The notes: a model not told the origin generated them from the sequence alone. A stretch of DNA of 8,872 nucleotides from Actinomycetes bacterium (GCA_021846485.1 JAJZWW010000106.1:1-8872); one strand, 5' to 3'. Shown: positions 1 to 6,015, counted from the stretch's first letter. Made by a program: numbers and translations.

Positions 1-1218
1 CTGCTGCTCGCCGACGAGGAACGCATCGCCGAGCGCACCACGATGAGCCTCGAGCTGCGGTCGGTGGCGGTGCGCAGCCTGTCGCGGCCCCGCCCCGCTC
101 CGATCCCCACCGGCCTGCTGACCACCGATACCCGGGCGACGGTCACCGACCCCGAGGTGGACGTGGTGGTTGAGGTGATGGGCGGGATCGAGCCGGCACG
201 GACCTTGATCCTCTCCGCACTGGCGGCGGGCAAGCCGGTGGTGACCGCCAACAAGGAGCTGCTGGCCAACTGCGGGACGGAGCTGTTCGCCGCCGCGGCC
301 GCCGCCGGCAGGGACCTGCTGTTCGAGGCCGCCGTGGCGGGGGGCATCCCCCTCATCCGTCCGCTGCGCGAGTCGCTCGCCGGGGAGCGGATCCACCGGG
401 TGATCGGCATCGTCAACGGGACGACCAACTACATCCTCTCCCGGATGGAAGCCGACGGCGTGTCCTACCAGGAGGCGCTCGCCGGCGCCCAGGGCCTCGG
501 GCTGGCCGAACGGGACCCGACCGCCGACGTCGAGGGGTTTGACGCGGCCGCCAAGGCGGCGATCATCGCCAACGTCGCGTTCGGGGCCCGGGTGGTCGCC
601 GGCGACGTCGACCGGGAGGGGATAGGCGGCATCGTCGCCGACGACATCGTCTCCGCGCGGCGGCTCGGCTTCGTCATCAAGCCGTTGGCGGTGGTCGAGG
701 AGAGTGCCGGCGCGGTCGCCGTCCGGGTGCACCCGGCGATGGTCCCCGCCGCCCATCCCCTGGCGGCGGTACGGGACTCGTTCAACGCGGTGTTCGTCGA
801 AGGGGAGAGCGTGGGAGAGCTCATGTTCCTCGGCCGGGGTGCCGGGGGGGCCCCCACCGCCAGCGCGGTCCTCGGCGACCTGATCGACGCGGCCCACAAC
901 CTCACCGTCGGGGGCGCCGGCCGGACGCCCGCCCTGCGGGACGTGCCCCGCAGGTCGATCGACGAGCTGGTGGTCGCCTACTACCTGACCCTCGACGTCG
1001 TCGACCGCCCCGGGGTCCTGCACGCCGTATCCGGCGCGCTCGGCGCCCACTCGGTGTCGGTGCGCTCTATGGAACAGGAAGGCGGCGAGGGCGGGGCGCG
1101 GCTGGTCTTCGTCACCCACCCGGCGGTCGAGCGCGACATGCAGGCCTGCCTGGTGGAGCTGCGCGGCCTCGACGCGGTGCGCCGGGTCGGGGGCCTGGTC
1201 CGGGTGGTGGGCGGGTGA
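1..1218 (+). CDS. hom: Homoserine dehydrogenase (5'-truncated by window edge)
   Basis: NAD(P)-dependent reduction of aspartate semialdehyde to homoserine, the branch point to threonine and methionine. The reading frame is open from base 1, and residues before the first in-frame ATG (43) already align with the family. The true start therefore lies upstream, and roughly 20-30 residues with the GxGxxG nucleotide-binding loop are missing. Visible motifs are EVMGG (about 172-186), TANKELLA (about 244-267), GIVNGTTNYI (about 406-435) and the catalytic-domain stretch LGLAERDPTADVEGFDAAAK (about 499-555), whose terminal Lys is at 553-555. A C-terminal ACT domain (about 967-1215; VVDRPGVL) suggests allosteric control, probably by threonine as known for this family. 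The stop codon overlaps the thrC start as GTGA, so the two genes are probably translationally coupled. Identification is firm; only the 5' end is unknown. Confidence 0.95.
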   Translation: MLLADEERIAERTTMSLELRSVAVRSLSRPRPAPIPTGLLTTDTRATVTDPEVDVVVEVMGGIEPARTLILSALAAGKPVVTANKELLANCGTELFAAAAAAGRDLLFEAAVAGGIPLIRPLRESLAGERIHRVIGIVNGTTNYILSRMEADGVSYQEALAGAQGLGLAERDPTADVEGFDAAAKAAIIANVAFGARVVAGDVDREGIGGIVADDIVSARRLGFVIKPLAVVEESAGAVAVRVHPAMVPAAHPLAAVRDSFNAVFVEGESVGELMFLGRGAGGAPTASAVLGDLIDAAHNLTVGGAGRTPALRDVPRRSIDELVVAYYLTLDVVDRPGVLHAVSGALGAHSVSVRSMEQEGGEGGARLVFVTHPAVERDMQACLVELRGLDAVRRVGGLVRVVGG

Positions 1219-2264
1219 GCCCTGCGCCAGGGTGGCGCGGCCTCATCGAGGAGTACCGCGACCGGCTGCCGGTCACCGGTTCCACGCCGGTGGTCACCCT
1301 CCTCGAGGGGGCGACACCCCTGCTGCCCGCCCCCCGGCTCTCGGAGCGGGTCGGGGCCGAGGTCCACCTCAAGGTGGAAGGCGCCAACCCGACCGGCTCG
1401 TTCAAGGACCGGGGGATGACTCTGGCGATCTCCAAGGCGCTGGAGGAGGGTACCGAGGCGGTGGTCTGCGGGTCGACCGGCAACACCTCGGCATCGGCGG
1501 CCGCTTACGCCGCCCGGGCGGGCATGACCTGCGCGGTGCTCATCCCCGACGGCTACATCGCCCTCGGCAAGCTCGCCCAGGCACTCGTTCATGGGGCGCG
1601 CGTCCTGCAGATCCGGGGTAACTTCGATGCCGCCCTGGACATCGTCCGGGAGCTCGGGAAGACCTCCCGGGTGACAGTGGTCAACTCCATCAACCCGTTT
1701 CGCATCGAGGGCCAGAAGACTGCCGCGTTCGAGGTGGTCGACGTGCTCGGGGCCGCCCCCGACCTGCACTGCATGCCGGTCGGCAACGCCGGCAACATCA
1801 CCGCCTACTGGAAGGGCTATCGGGAGGAGCTCGACGTCGGCCGGATCGGGGCGCTGCCGCGCATGCTCGGCTTCCAGGCGGCCGGGGCAGCCCCCATCGT
1901 CCTCGGCCACCCGGTGGAGCAGCCCGAGACAGTGGCGACGGCCATTCGCATCGGCCGGCCGGCGTCCTGGGCCGGGGCGTCCGCGGCTGCGGCCGAGTCG
2001 GGTGGGGCGATCGGAGCGGTCAGCGACGAGGCGATCCTCGCTGCCTACCGCTTCCTCGCCGAGGAGGAGTCGGTGTTCTGTGAGCCGGCGTCGGCGGCGT
2101 CGGTCGCCGGTCTGCTCGAGCACGGCGCCCCAGCCGGCGCCCGGGTGGTCTGCGTGCTGACCGGCCACGGGCTGAAGGACCCCGACATCGCCATCAGCCA
2201 GATCGCGGTGCCCGCAGTGGTCGAAGCCGACGTGAAGGCGGTCCGCGCCGAGCTGGGCCTGTGA
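1215..2264 (+). CDS. thrC: Threonine synthase
   Basis: PLP-dependent conversion of O-phospho-L-homoserine to L-threonine in the cytoplasm. The 349-residue length fits the short threonine synthase family found in Actinobacteria and Bacillus. The PLP Schiff-base lysine is K64 in NPTGSFKDRGM (about 58-68). GSTGNTSAS (86-94) and PVGNAGN (188-194) form the substrate and cofactor phosphate loops. PASAASVAGL (291-300) and GHGLKDPD (317-324) are typical of the C-terminal part. The GTG at 1215 overlaps the hom stop by four bases, gives the expected N-terminus and needs no strong ribosome binding site of its own (only a weak GGTGG upstream). Its substrate is made by homoserine kinase, whose gene normally follows directly but is absent here. 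No key residue is missing. Confidence 0.96.
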   Translation: MSPAPGWRGLIEEYRDRLPVTGSTPVVTLLEGATPLLPAPRLSERVGAEVHLKVEGANPTGSFKDRGMTLAISKALEEGTEAVVCGSTGNTSASAAAYAARAGMTCAVLIPDGYIALGKLAQALVHGARVLQIRGNFDAALDIVRELGKTSRVTVVNSINPFRIEGQKTAAFEVVDVLGAAPDLHCMPVGNAGNITAYWKGYREELDVGRIGALPRMLGFQAAGAAPIVLGHPVEQPETVATAIRIGRPASWAGASAAAAESGGAIGAVSDEAILAAYRFLAEEESVFCEPASAASVAGLLEHGAPAGARVVCVLTGHGLKDPDIAISQIAVPAVVEADVKAVRAELGL

Positions 2265-2351
2265 TCAGCTGGCGCAAGACGACTTTCCGGGGGTGGCCGC
2301 CGCCTCCGCGCAGGTCCCGCGACAGCTGCTGAGCTGCGCCGAGCCGCGGGT

Positions 2352-2376
2352 CCGGCCCGGGCCGGGGTGTCCGGGC
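2352..2376. terminator. Possible bidirectional terminator hairpin between convergent genes
   Basis: The 154 bp between the thrC stop and the stop of the convergent minus-strand gene contain a perfect 14-bp palindrome, CCGGCCCGGGCCGG (2352-2365). An alternative stem pairs GCCCGG (2355-2360) with CCGGGC (2371-2376) around a 10-nt loop. The position between two converging 3' ends suits a two-way terminator. There is no T-tract on either strand, and such hairpins are common by chance at this base composition, so the call is tentative. I see no other gene or RNA in 2265-2418. Confidence 0.3.
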
Positions 2377-2418
2377 GGGGGGCGCTCGCCGCGTCGGATG
2401 GGGCGTGCTCGCCGTTCG

Positions 2419-3321
2419 CTAGCGCTGGCGCAGCGGGGTCGCCCGGGGGCTGCTCGCCGAAGCGCTCACCAGGTACCAGACCCCGCCGAAGGAGTCGATC
2501 CCCTCGCCGGCGGCCTGGCGGGGCTGGCCGTCGCCGGCGTAGGTGTAGAGGGGGTATCCGTTGTCGGTCACCTGTTCGACGCCCCCGGGGCGGGCGACGA
2601 GGCCCAGGTGTCCGCCGACCTCGTGAGGGGCAACCACCCGGCGGACCGACCCCGGCACCAGTAGCGGCGGCCAGATCGACAGGCACCCGCCGCGGCAGAC
2701 GATCCGGCCACCCGTCTCGATGGAGAGGACGTACAAGGTGTAGCCCCGGTGGTCGGCGAGCACCGCGCCGAAGCGGGGGAGGTGGACCACCTCGACCACC
2801 GGGCCGCCGCCAGCCGCCCGGGCCACGCCACCCGGTCCGCCGGAGGTCGCCAGCGACGGGACGGTCGCGCCGAGGGCGAGGGCGGCCACGACCGCCGGCG
2901 CCGCCCGGCGGGTCCCTGCGGGGATCCGCAAGGCCGGGGCGGCGGCTGCGGTCAGTACCGTGGCGCCGGCGATCTCCACCACCGCGGCGGCGACACCGGC
3001 GCCGGTGAGGACCTCCCGGAACCCGAACAGCCCGACGAGGAGCGCCAGCAGGTAGCCGCCCAGGGTGGCGAGCAGGAGCAGCGCCCCCGCGGCGGCGATC
3101 AGCGGGCGGCGCAGGGCGAGCAGCGCCACGGCGAGGCCGAGAGACGTCGCCGCCTGCCCGAGGAACAGGGTGCCGATGGTCGGGATCCCCCCGTAGGTGG
3201 TGAGCGCGAGCACCAGGTGGATCGAGCCTGTCGCGACCAGGAGGGCGGCGCCGAGCGGGTAGGCGAGGATCCGGGCGCGGCTGGTTGCGGGGTTCTCGGG
3301 ACGGTGCTCGGTCACGGTCAT
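2419..3321 (-). CDS. Five-helix membrane protein with C-terminal secreted-repeat (COG4315-type) domain, function unknown
   Basis: Starting at the ATG at 3321 (300 residues), the protein has a short Arg-containing N-terminus and five hydrophobic segments at about 19-41, 47-70, 73-98, 107-131 and 141-158. A C-terminal domain of about 115 residues (172-285) follows. An odd helix number with the N-terminus inside would place this domain outside the cell. The domain holds two copies of the 'secreted repeat' seen in COG4315/PF03640 lipoproteins. Copy 1 (about 193-222) has GYTLYVL, a CxxxC pair (C209, C213) and IWPPLLV. Copy 2 (about 254-285) has the canonical Yx(FWY)xxD motif as YTYAGD, then GIDSFGGVWYLV. 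In copy 1 the Asp of that motif is Glu. An in-frame GTG-ATG at 3456/3453 would add about 45 residues that look non-coding, so I prefer 3321. Biochemical function is unknown. The gene is inverted relative to all its neighbours and occupies the usual thrB slot. Confidence 0.8.
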   Translation of the reverse strand: MTVTEHRPENPATSRARILAYPLGAALLVATGSIHLVLALTTYGGIPTIGTLFLGQAATSLGLAVALLALRRPLIAAAGALLLLATLGGYLLALLVGLFGFREVLTGAGVAAAVVEIAGATVLTAAAAPALRIPAGTRRAAPAVVAALALGATVPSLATSGGPGGVARAAGGGPVVEVVHLPRFGAVLADHRGYTLYVLSIETGGRIVCRGGCLSIWPPLLVPGSVRRVVAPHEVGGHLGLVARPGGVEQVTDNGYPLYTYAGDGQPRQAAGEGIDSFGGVWYLVSASASSPRATPLRQR

Positions 3322-3504
3322 CCCTACGGGAGCCGGCCGCCGAGGGATTGCGACCGTACCCGCCGGGTCGTTGTCCTGCTCCGCGGAAGCTGCCGTCGAG
3401 CCCGCTTGAGGGCGGTGATCGCCGTCGGCCTCTACGTGACGCGCCACGAGCATCACGACGGCCTGCTTGCGGACGGTCGGTCACCGCCTCCAGAACGTAG
3501 CTTT

Positions 3505-3534
3505 GCGACAGCTCCCCCCGACGGTCGCTATCCT
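3505..3534 (+). promoter_or_regulatory. Candidate housekeeping-sigma promoter for rho
   Basis: TATCCT at 3529-3534 (4/6 to TATAAT) lies 18 nt downstream of GCGACA at 3505-3510 (4/6 to TTGACA). An overlapping TTGCGA at 3503-3508 would give a 20-nt spacer. Transcription would begin near 3541 and leave a leader of about 155 nt. Actinobacterial -35 elements are often poor, so this is a sequence-based guess only. Confidence 0.35.
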
Positions 3535-3589
3535 CGGCGCACGCCCCCGTCCCGGGTGCGCCCTCGTTGCCGCTGCTCGTGCGGCCGGA

Positions 3590-3652
3590 GGTGGCGCCGG
3601 CCGTGGCGGCCACCCCAGATCGCCGGGGAGCGCCGGTCCCGACAGGGACGGC
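3590..3652 (+). promoter_or_regulatory. Structured rho 5' leader (two hairpins, then C-rich tract)
   Basis: Hairpin 1 pairs GGTGGC (3590-3595) plus GCC with GGC plus GCCACC (3609-3614), with one bulged G and a six-base loop. Hairpin 2 pairs GTCCC (3636-3640) with GGGAC (3645-3649) around the loop GACA, and is extended by GCC/GGC across one bulged G (3632-3652). It is followed by a C-rich run to about 3683. rho genes are known to be autoregulated through leader termination in E. coli. A similar role here is inference, and GC-rich sequence forms hairpins readily. Confidence 0.3.
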
Positions 3653-3683
3653 GACCCCCCGGCCCCGCGACGTCCCCCAGCCC

Positions 3684-3691
3684 GGAAGAGG
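3684..3691 (+). promoter_or_regulatory. rho ribosome binding site
   Basis: GGAAGAGG at 3684-3691 with a 6-nt gap to the ATG at 3698. This supports 3698 as the start rather than the further upstream in-frame ATG at 3467, whose added 77 residues are Pro/Arg/Gly-rich and unlike any Rho N-terminus. Confidence 0.65.
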
Positions 3692-3697
3692 TCAACG

Positions 3698-5560
3698 ATG
3701 AGCGAACCGCAACTCGAGCGCTCGGTGCTCGAGGCGAAGGAGCGCGAGGAGCTGTTCGCGATCGCGAACGCCCTCGGCACGAGACCGACGAGCCGGGCCC
3801 GCAAGTCGGACCTGGTCAGCCAGATCCTCCAGGCGACCGGGGTGGAGGAGGCCCCCTCCGAAGAGGCGCGTCCCCGCCGGACCCGGGCGCGCAAGCCGGC
3901 CGGGCTCGCCGCCGGCGGCGGCGAGCAGCTGCCTCTCGGCGAGGCAGGGGACGACCTGGCGCCGCGGCCTGCAGCACCTGCTGCGTCGGCAGCACCGGCA
4001 GTGGACGAGGCCGCCGGGGTGGCCACGACCGGAGAGGCTTCCGGCTCGACCAGGGAGCGTGGGGTCGACGCGAGCCCCGGCCGGGGCGCGGAGCCACAGG
4101 AGCTGTCGGCGCCCGAGGCCGGTACCGGACAGCCGCCGGTCCCCGGCGGAGCCCGCGCCGGCGGAGCCCGGCCTGCCGAGGCGCACCCGGCTCGCAACGA
4201 GGTCCCCCGCCGGGATGGGCGCGCCGAGGGCCCCATGCAGGCGGCCGGGCCGGCCCCCCGCAGCGGGCCCGCACCGACGGGTCCCGTCGCCGGGGCCGAG
4301 GAGGGGGCCGAAGCCGGCTCCGACGGCGAGCCGGGCAACCGCCGCAGCCGGCGGCGCAGGGGGCGGGACCGGACCGAGCGCGTCGAGCGGGACCTCCCCG
4401 GCCAGGCTCCGGAGCAGCCGTTCTCGGGGGAACCGGTCCCCGTCTCCGGGCTGTTCGACTTGCGTGAGGAGGGCTACGGCTTCCTGCGCACCACCGGGCC
4501 AGTGCCGGGCCCGACCGACGTGTACGTCTCCATCAGCCAGGTACGCCGCTTCGCCCTCCGCCGCGGCGACAGGATCGACGGAGCGGCCCGCCCCGCCGGC
4601 GGCAACGAGAAGTACCCGGCGCTGGTCCGGGTCGACACCGTCGGCGGGCGCAGCCCCGAGGAGGCCCGCGGCCGGCCGCGCTTCGAAGACCTCACCCCGG
4701 TGTTCCCCGACCGGCGCCTCCACCTGGAGCTGGCCGGGGACGCCGGCGACCTCACCGGCCGGGCCGTCGACCTGCTGGCCCCGATCGCCAGGGGCCAGCG
4801 CGCCTTGGTTGTCTCGCCGCCCATGGCGGGAAGGACCACCGTGTTGAAGCAGATCGCCCGGTCGATCGAGGCCAACCACCCCGACGTGGTGCTCGTCGTG
4901 GTGCTCGTCGACGAGCGCCCCGAGGAGGTCACCGACATGCGCCGCTCGATCGGCGGGGAGGTGGTGGCCTCCACCTTCGACCGGCCGGCGGAAGAGCACG
5001 TCCTGGTCGCCGAGCTGACCGTCGAGAGGGCCAAGCGGGTGGTCGAGCTCGGCCGGGACGTGGTGGTCGTCCTCGACGGCATCACCCGCCTCGCGCGGGC
5101 CTACAACCTGGCCCAGCCCGCTGGGGGCCGGATCGTGCCGGGCGGGATCGACGCTGCCGCCCTGCACGCCCCCAAGAAGCTCTTCGGGGCTGCCCGCAAC
5201 CTGGAGGAGGGCGGCTCGCTCACCATCGTGGCCACCGCCTCGGTGGGCACCGGTAGCCCACTGGACGAGGCGGTGCTCGAGGAGCTGGAAGGGACCGCCA
5301 ACATGGAGCTGCGCCTGGACCGGAGCCTGGCGGAGCGGCGGCTCCACCCGGCGATCGACGTCGAGGGCTCCTCGACCCGCCACGAGGAGCTGCTCTTCGA
5401 ACGGGACCAGCTACAGCAGGTGTGGAAGCTGCGCGGGGAGCTGGTCGCCCTTGGCGCCGGGGGGGATCACGCCGCCGGGTACGAGGCCCTCCTCGACCGT
5501 CTGCGGGCGACGCAGAGCAACGAGGAGCTCCTGGCCGACCTGGCCGGTGACCGCCCGTGA
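3698..5560 (+). CDS. rho: Transcription termination factor Rho, actinobacterial long form with altered Walker A motif
   Basis: Hexameric RNA-dependent ATPase/translocase that terminates transcription. The protein has 620 residues, against 419 in E. coli. Domains: Rho N-terminal helical domain (about 6-48), a low-complexity insert rich in Ala, Gly, Pro, Glu and Arg (about 51-248, ending in RRSRRRRGRDR at 215-225), a cold-shock RNA-binding domain (249-315; EGYGFLR, DVYVS, NEKYPALV) and the RecA-like ATPase domain (about 340-610). E. coli numbering plus 195 fits gaplessly across the ATPase core. Conserved are D405/E406/R407 (E. coli D210, catalytic E211, R212), Walker B D460 (D265), R548 (R353) and arginine finger R561 (R366). 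Changed is the P-loop: PPMAGRTT at 374-381 has Met376 for K181 and Arg379 for the Walker lysine K184. Also changed are G461 for S266, E531 for K336 and A534 for G339. RNA binding should be normal, while ATP hydrolysis may be weakened or reorganised. Identity is certain; full enzymatic activity is not. Confidence 0.95.
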   Translation: MSEPQLERSVLEAKEREELFAIANALGTRPTSRARKSDLVSQILQATGVEEAPSEEARPRRTRARKPAGLAAGGGEQLPLGEAGDDLAPRPAAPAASAAPAVDEAAGVATTGEASGSTRERGVDASPGRGAEPQELSAPEAGTGQPPVPGGARAGGARPAEAHPARNEVPRRDGRAEGPMQAAGPAPRSGPAPTGPVAGAEEGAEAGSDGEPGNRRSRRRRGRDRTERVERDLPGQAPEQPFSGEPVPVSGLFDLREEGYGFLRTTGPVPGPTDVYVSISQVRRFALRRGDRIDGAARPAGGNEKYPALVRVDTVGGRSPEEARGRPRFEDLTPVFPDRRLHLELAGDAGDLTGRAVDLLAPIARGQRALVVSPPMAGRTTVLKQIARSIEANHPDVVLVVVLVDERPEEVTDMRRSIGGEVVASTFDRPAEEHVLVAELTVERAKRVVELGRDVVVVLDGITRLARAYNLAQPAGGRIVPGGIDAAALHAPKKLFGAARNLEEGGSLTIVATASVGTGSPLDEAVLEELEGTANMELRLDRSLAERRLHPAIDVEGSSTRHEELLFERDQLQQVWKLRGELVALGAGGDHAAGYEALLDRLRATQSNEELLADLAGDRP

Positions 5561-5585
5561 CCCGGCCCGCGGCGCGCAGCCGGTG

Positions 5586-5632
5586 GGCCATACTGGGAAT
5601 GGCCGCGACGGGACGGGCGTTGCGAGCGCCCG
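5586..5632 (+). promoter_or_regulatory. Candidate L31 (rpmE) leader with two tandem hairpins
   Basis: The 88-nt gap between rho and rpmE contains a perfect inverted repeat, GGCCAT (5586-5591) and ATGGCC (5599-5604), with a 7-nt loop. A second follows, CGGGCG (5614-5619) and CGCCCG (5627-5632), also with a 7-nt loop and ending two bases before the Shine-Dalgarno. L31 leader motifs have been described for several phyla including Actinobacteria, and autoregulation by the ribosomal protein is the usual idea. I cannot confirm a match to those models. CATACT at 5589-5594 could instead be a -10 element, but no -35 is visible at the expected distance. Confidence 0.4.
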
Positions 5633-5634
5633 AG

Positions 5635-5639
5635 AGGAG
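5635..5639 (+). promoter_or_regulatory. rpmE ribosome binding site
   Basis: AGGAG, 9 nt before the ATG at 5649, in a GAGAGGAGA context. It is the strongest Shine-Dalgarno in the window and fixes the rpmE start over an in-frame upstream ATG at 5451 that overlaps rho. Confidence 0.75.
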
Positions 5640-5648
5640 AACCGACAG

Positions 5649-5861
5649 ATGAAGACCGAGACCCATCCCCAGTACGAGACGGCCACCGTCACCTGCTCGT
5701 GCGGCAACAGCTTCACCACCCGCTCGACCAAGGCGTCGCTCACCACCGAGCTGTGCAACGAGTGCCACCCGTTCTACACCGGCAAGCAGAAGCTGGTGGA
5801 CACCGGCGGCCGGGTGGAGCGTTTCGAGCGCCGCTACGGCCGGCGGGGCGCCAAGGCCTGA
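5649..5861 (+). CDS. rpmE: Large ribosomal subunit protein bL31 (zinc-binding form)
   Basis: A 70-residue protein of the large ribosomal subunit, located at the subunit interface. The N-terminus MKTETHPQYE is typical of the family. Four cysteines, C16 and C18 (CSC) with C36 and C39 (CNEC), make the zinc ribbon of the C+ type. This form can act as a zinc store, unlike the C- paralogue that replaces it under zinc limitation in many Actinobacteria. The motif HPFYTGKQKLVDTGGRVERFERRYG (40-64) is characteristic. The gene follows rho by 88 bp, as in most Actinobacteria, with its own strong ribosome binding site and a structured leader. A hairpin lies 10 bp after the stop codon. Nothing in the protein is unusual. 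Confidence 0.96.
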   Translation: MKTETHPQYETATVTCSCGNSFTTRSTKASLTTELCNECHPFYTGKQKLVDTGGRVERFERRYGRRGAKA

Positions 5862-5960
5862 CCCACGCAGGTCCGGGCGATGCCCCGGGCTCGCCGCCGG
5901 GAGGGGAGAGGCTCGGAGGGGAAAGGCGTCGCTCGGGCGCGACCCACGCTGGGCCGGGCG
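5860..5960 (+). repeat. Imperfect direct repeat pair in the rpmE-prfA gap
   Basis: GACCCACGC-x-GG-x-CCGGGCG occurs at 5860-5879 and again at 5941-5960, matching at 18 of 20 positions with starts 81 nt apart. The first copy overlaps the rpmE stop codon. Between them lies a purine-rich tract (about 5899-5926) with several G-runs. No function is known. It may be a small duplication or a protein-binding pair. Confidence 0.5.
5871..5890 (+). terminator. Hairpin after rpmE, possible terminator
   Basis: A seven-pair stem (5871-5877 with 5884-5890, one G-U pair) around the six-base loop CGATGC starts 10 nt after the rpmE stop. There is no U-tract, so it would be a non-canonical terminator or an RNA 3'-end protector. 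The separate prfA promoter candidate downstream fits a transcript end here. Confidence 0.35.
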
Positions 5961-6001
5961 GCACCGGCGCTCGCCGGGACTGGGCCGCAGCCGTCTGTCG
6001 G

Positions 6002-6007
6002 TAGGCT
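6002..6007 (+). promoter_or_regulatory. -10 element for a probably leaderless prfA transcript
   Basis: TAGGCT matches the actinobacterial TANNNT -10 pattern and ends 8 nt before the prfA GTG, which places the expected transcription start at or next to the first base of the start codon. There is no Shine-Dalgarno in the preceding bases. The -35 region is poor, as is usual in this phylum. Confidence 0.5.
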
Positions 6008-6015
6008 CGGAAACC

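Larger units (their letters stand above)
3322..3697. other. Gene-free divergent control region between the membrane gene and rho
   Basis: These 376 bp separate the divergent starts of the minus-strand membrane gene and rho. Open frames crossing it lack recognisable protein content. The rho-proximal half holds a candidate promoter (3505-3534), two leader hairpins (3590-3614 and 3632-3652), a C-rich tract and the rho ribosome binding site. For the minus-strand gene I see only a weak TACGGT (-10-like, 3353-3358) and a poor Shine-Dalgarno next to the ATG (GTAGGG directly abutting it), so its promoter is unassigned. Confidence 0.6.

Noticed and set aside
981..2168. Long minus-strand open frame opposite hom and thrC
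   Set aside because: Low-complexity Arg/Gly/Pro/Asp-rich translation with no motif, lying antisense to two certain genes. It is a stop-poor shadow caused by high GC.
2265..2418. Remnant of thrB after thrC
   Set aside because: No frame shows homoserine kinase motifs, and the gap is only 154 bp.
3322..3456. 45-residue N-terminal extension of the membrane protein from GTG/ATG at 3456/3453
   Set aside because: The added residues are hydrophilic and featureless with no good ribosome binding site. ATG 3321 sits close before the first helix. Not fully excluded.
2045..3613. 522-codon minus-strand open frame across thrC's end and the membrane gene
   Set aside because: Arg/Pro-rich nonsense in a different frame from the membrane protein, which has real domains. 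It also runs into thrC.
3467..3697. Upstream ATG that would add 77 residues to Rho
   Set aside because: It lies upstream of the candidate promoter -10, lacks a ribosome binding site, and the added residues do not resemble Rho. ATG 3698 has GGAAGAGG.
2749..4467. 572-codon plus-strand open frame across the membrane gene and the rho N-terminus
   Set aside because: Arg/Gly/Pro low-complexity translation, overlapping two better-supported genes in another frame. No sign of a second coding layer.
5258..5260. Pro for E. coli K326 in the Rho R-loop as a loss-of-function sign on its own
   Set aside because: Mycobacterium Rho also lacks Lys here (Thr), so this position alone is not diagnostic.
3692..5383. 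563-codon minus-strand open frame opposite rho
   Set aside because: Shadow of rho with no recognisable domain; rho matches its family along its whole length.
5899..5926. Three-tetrad G-quadruplex in the purine-rich tract
   Set aside because: Only some of the G-runs reach three; at most a two-tetrad structure is possible.
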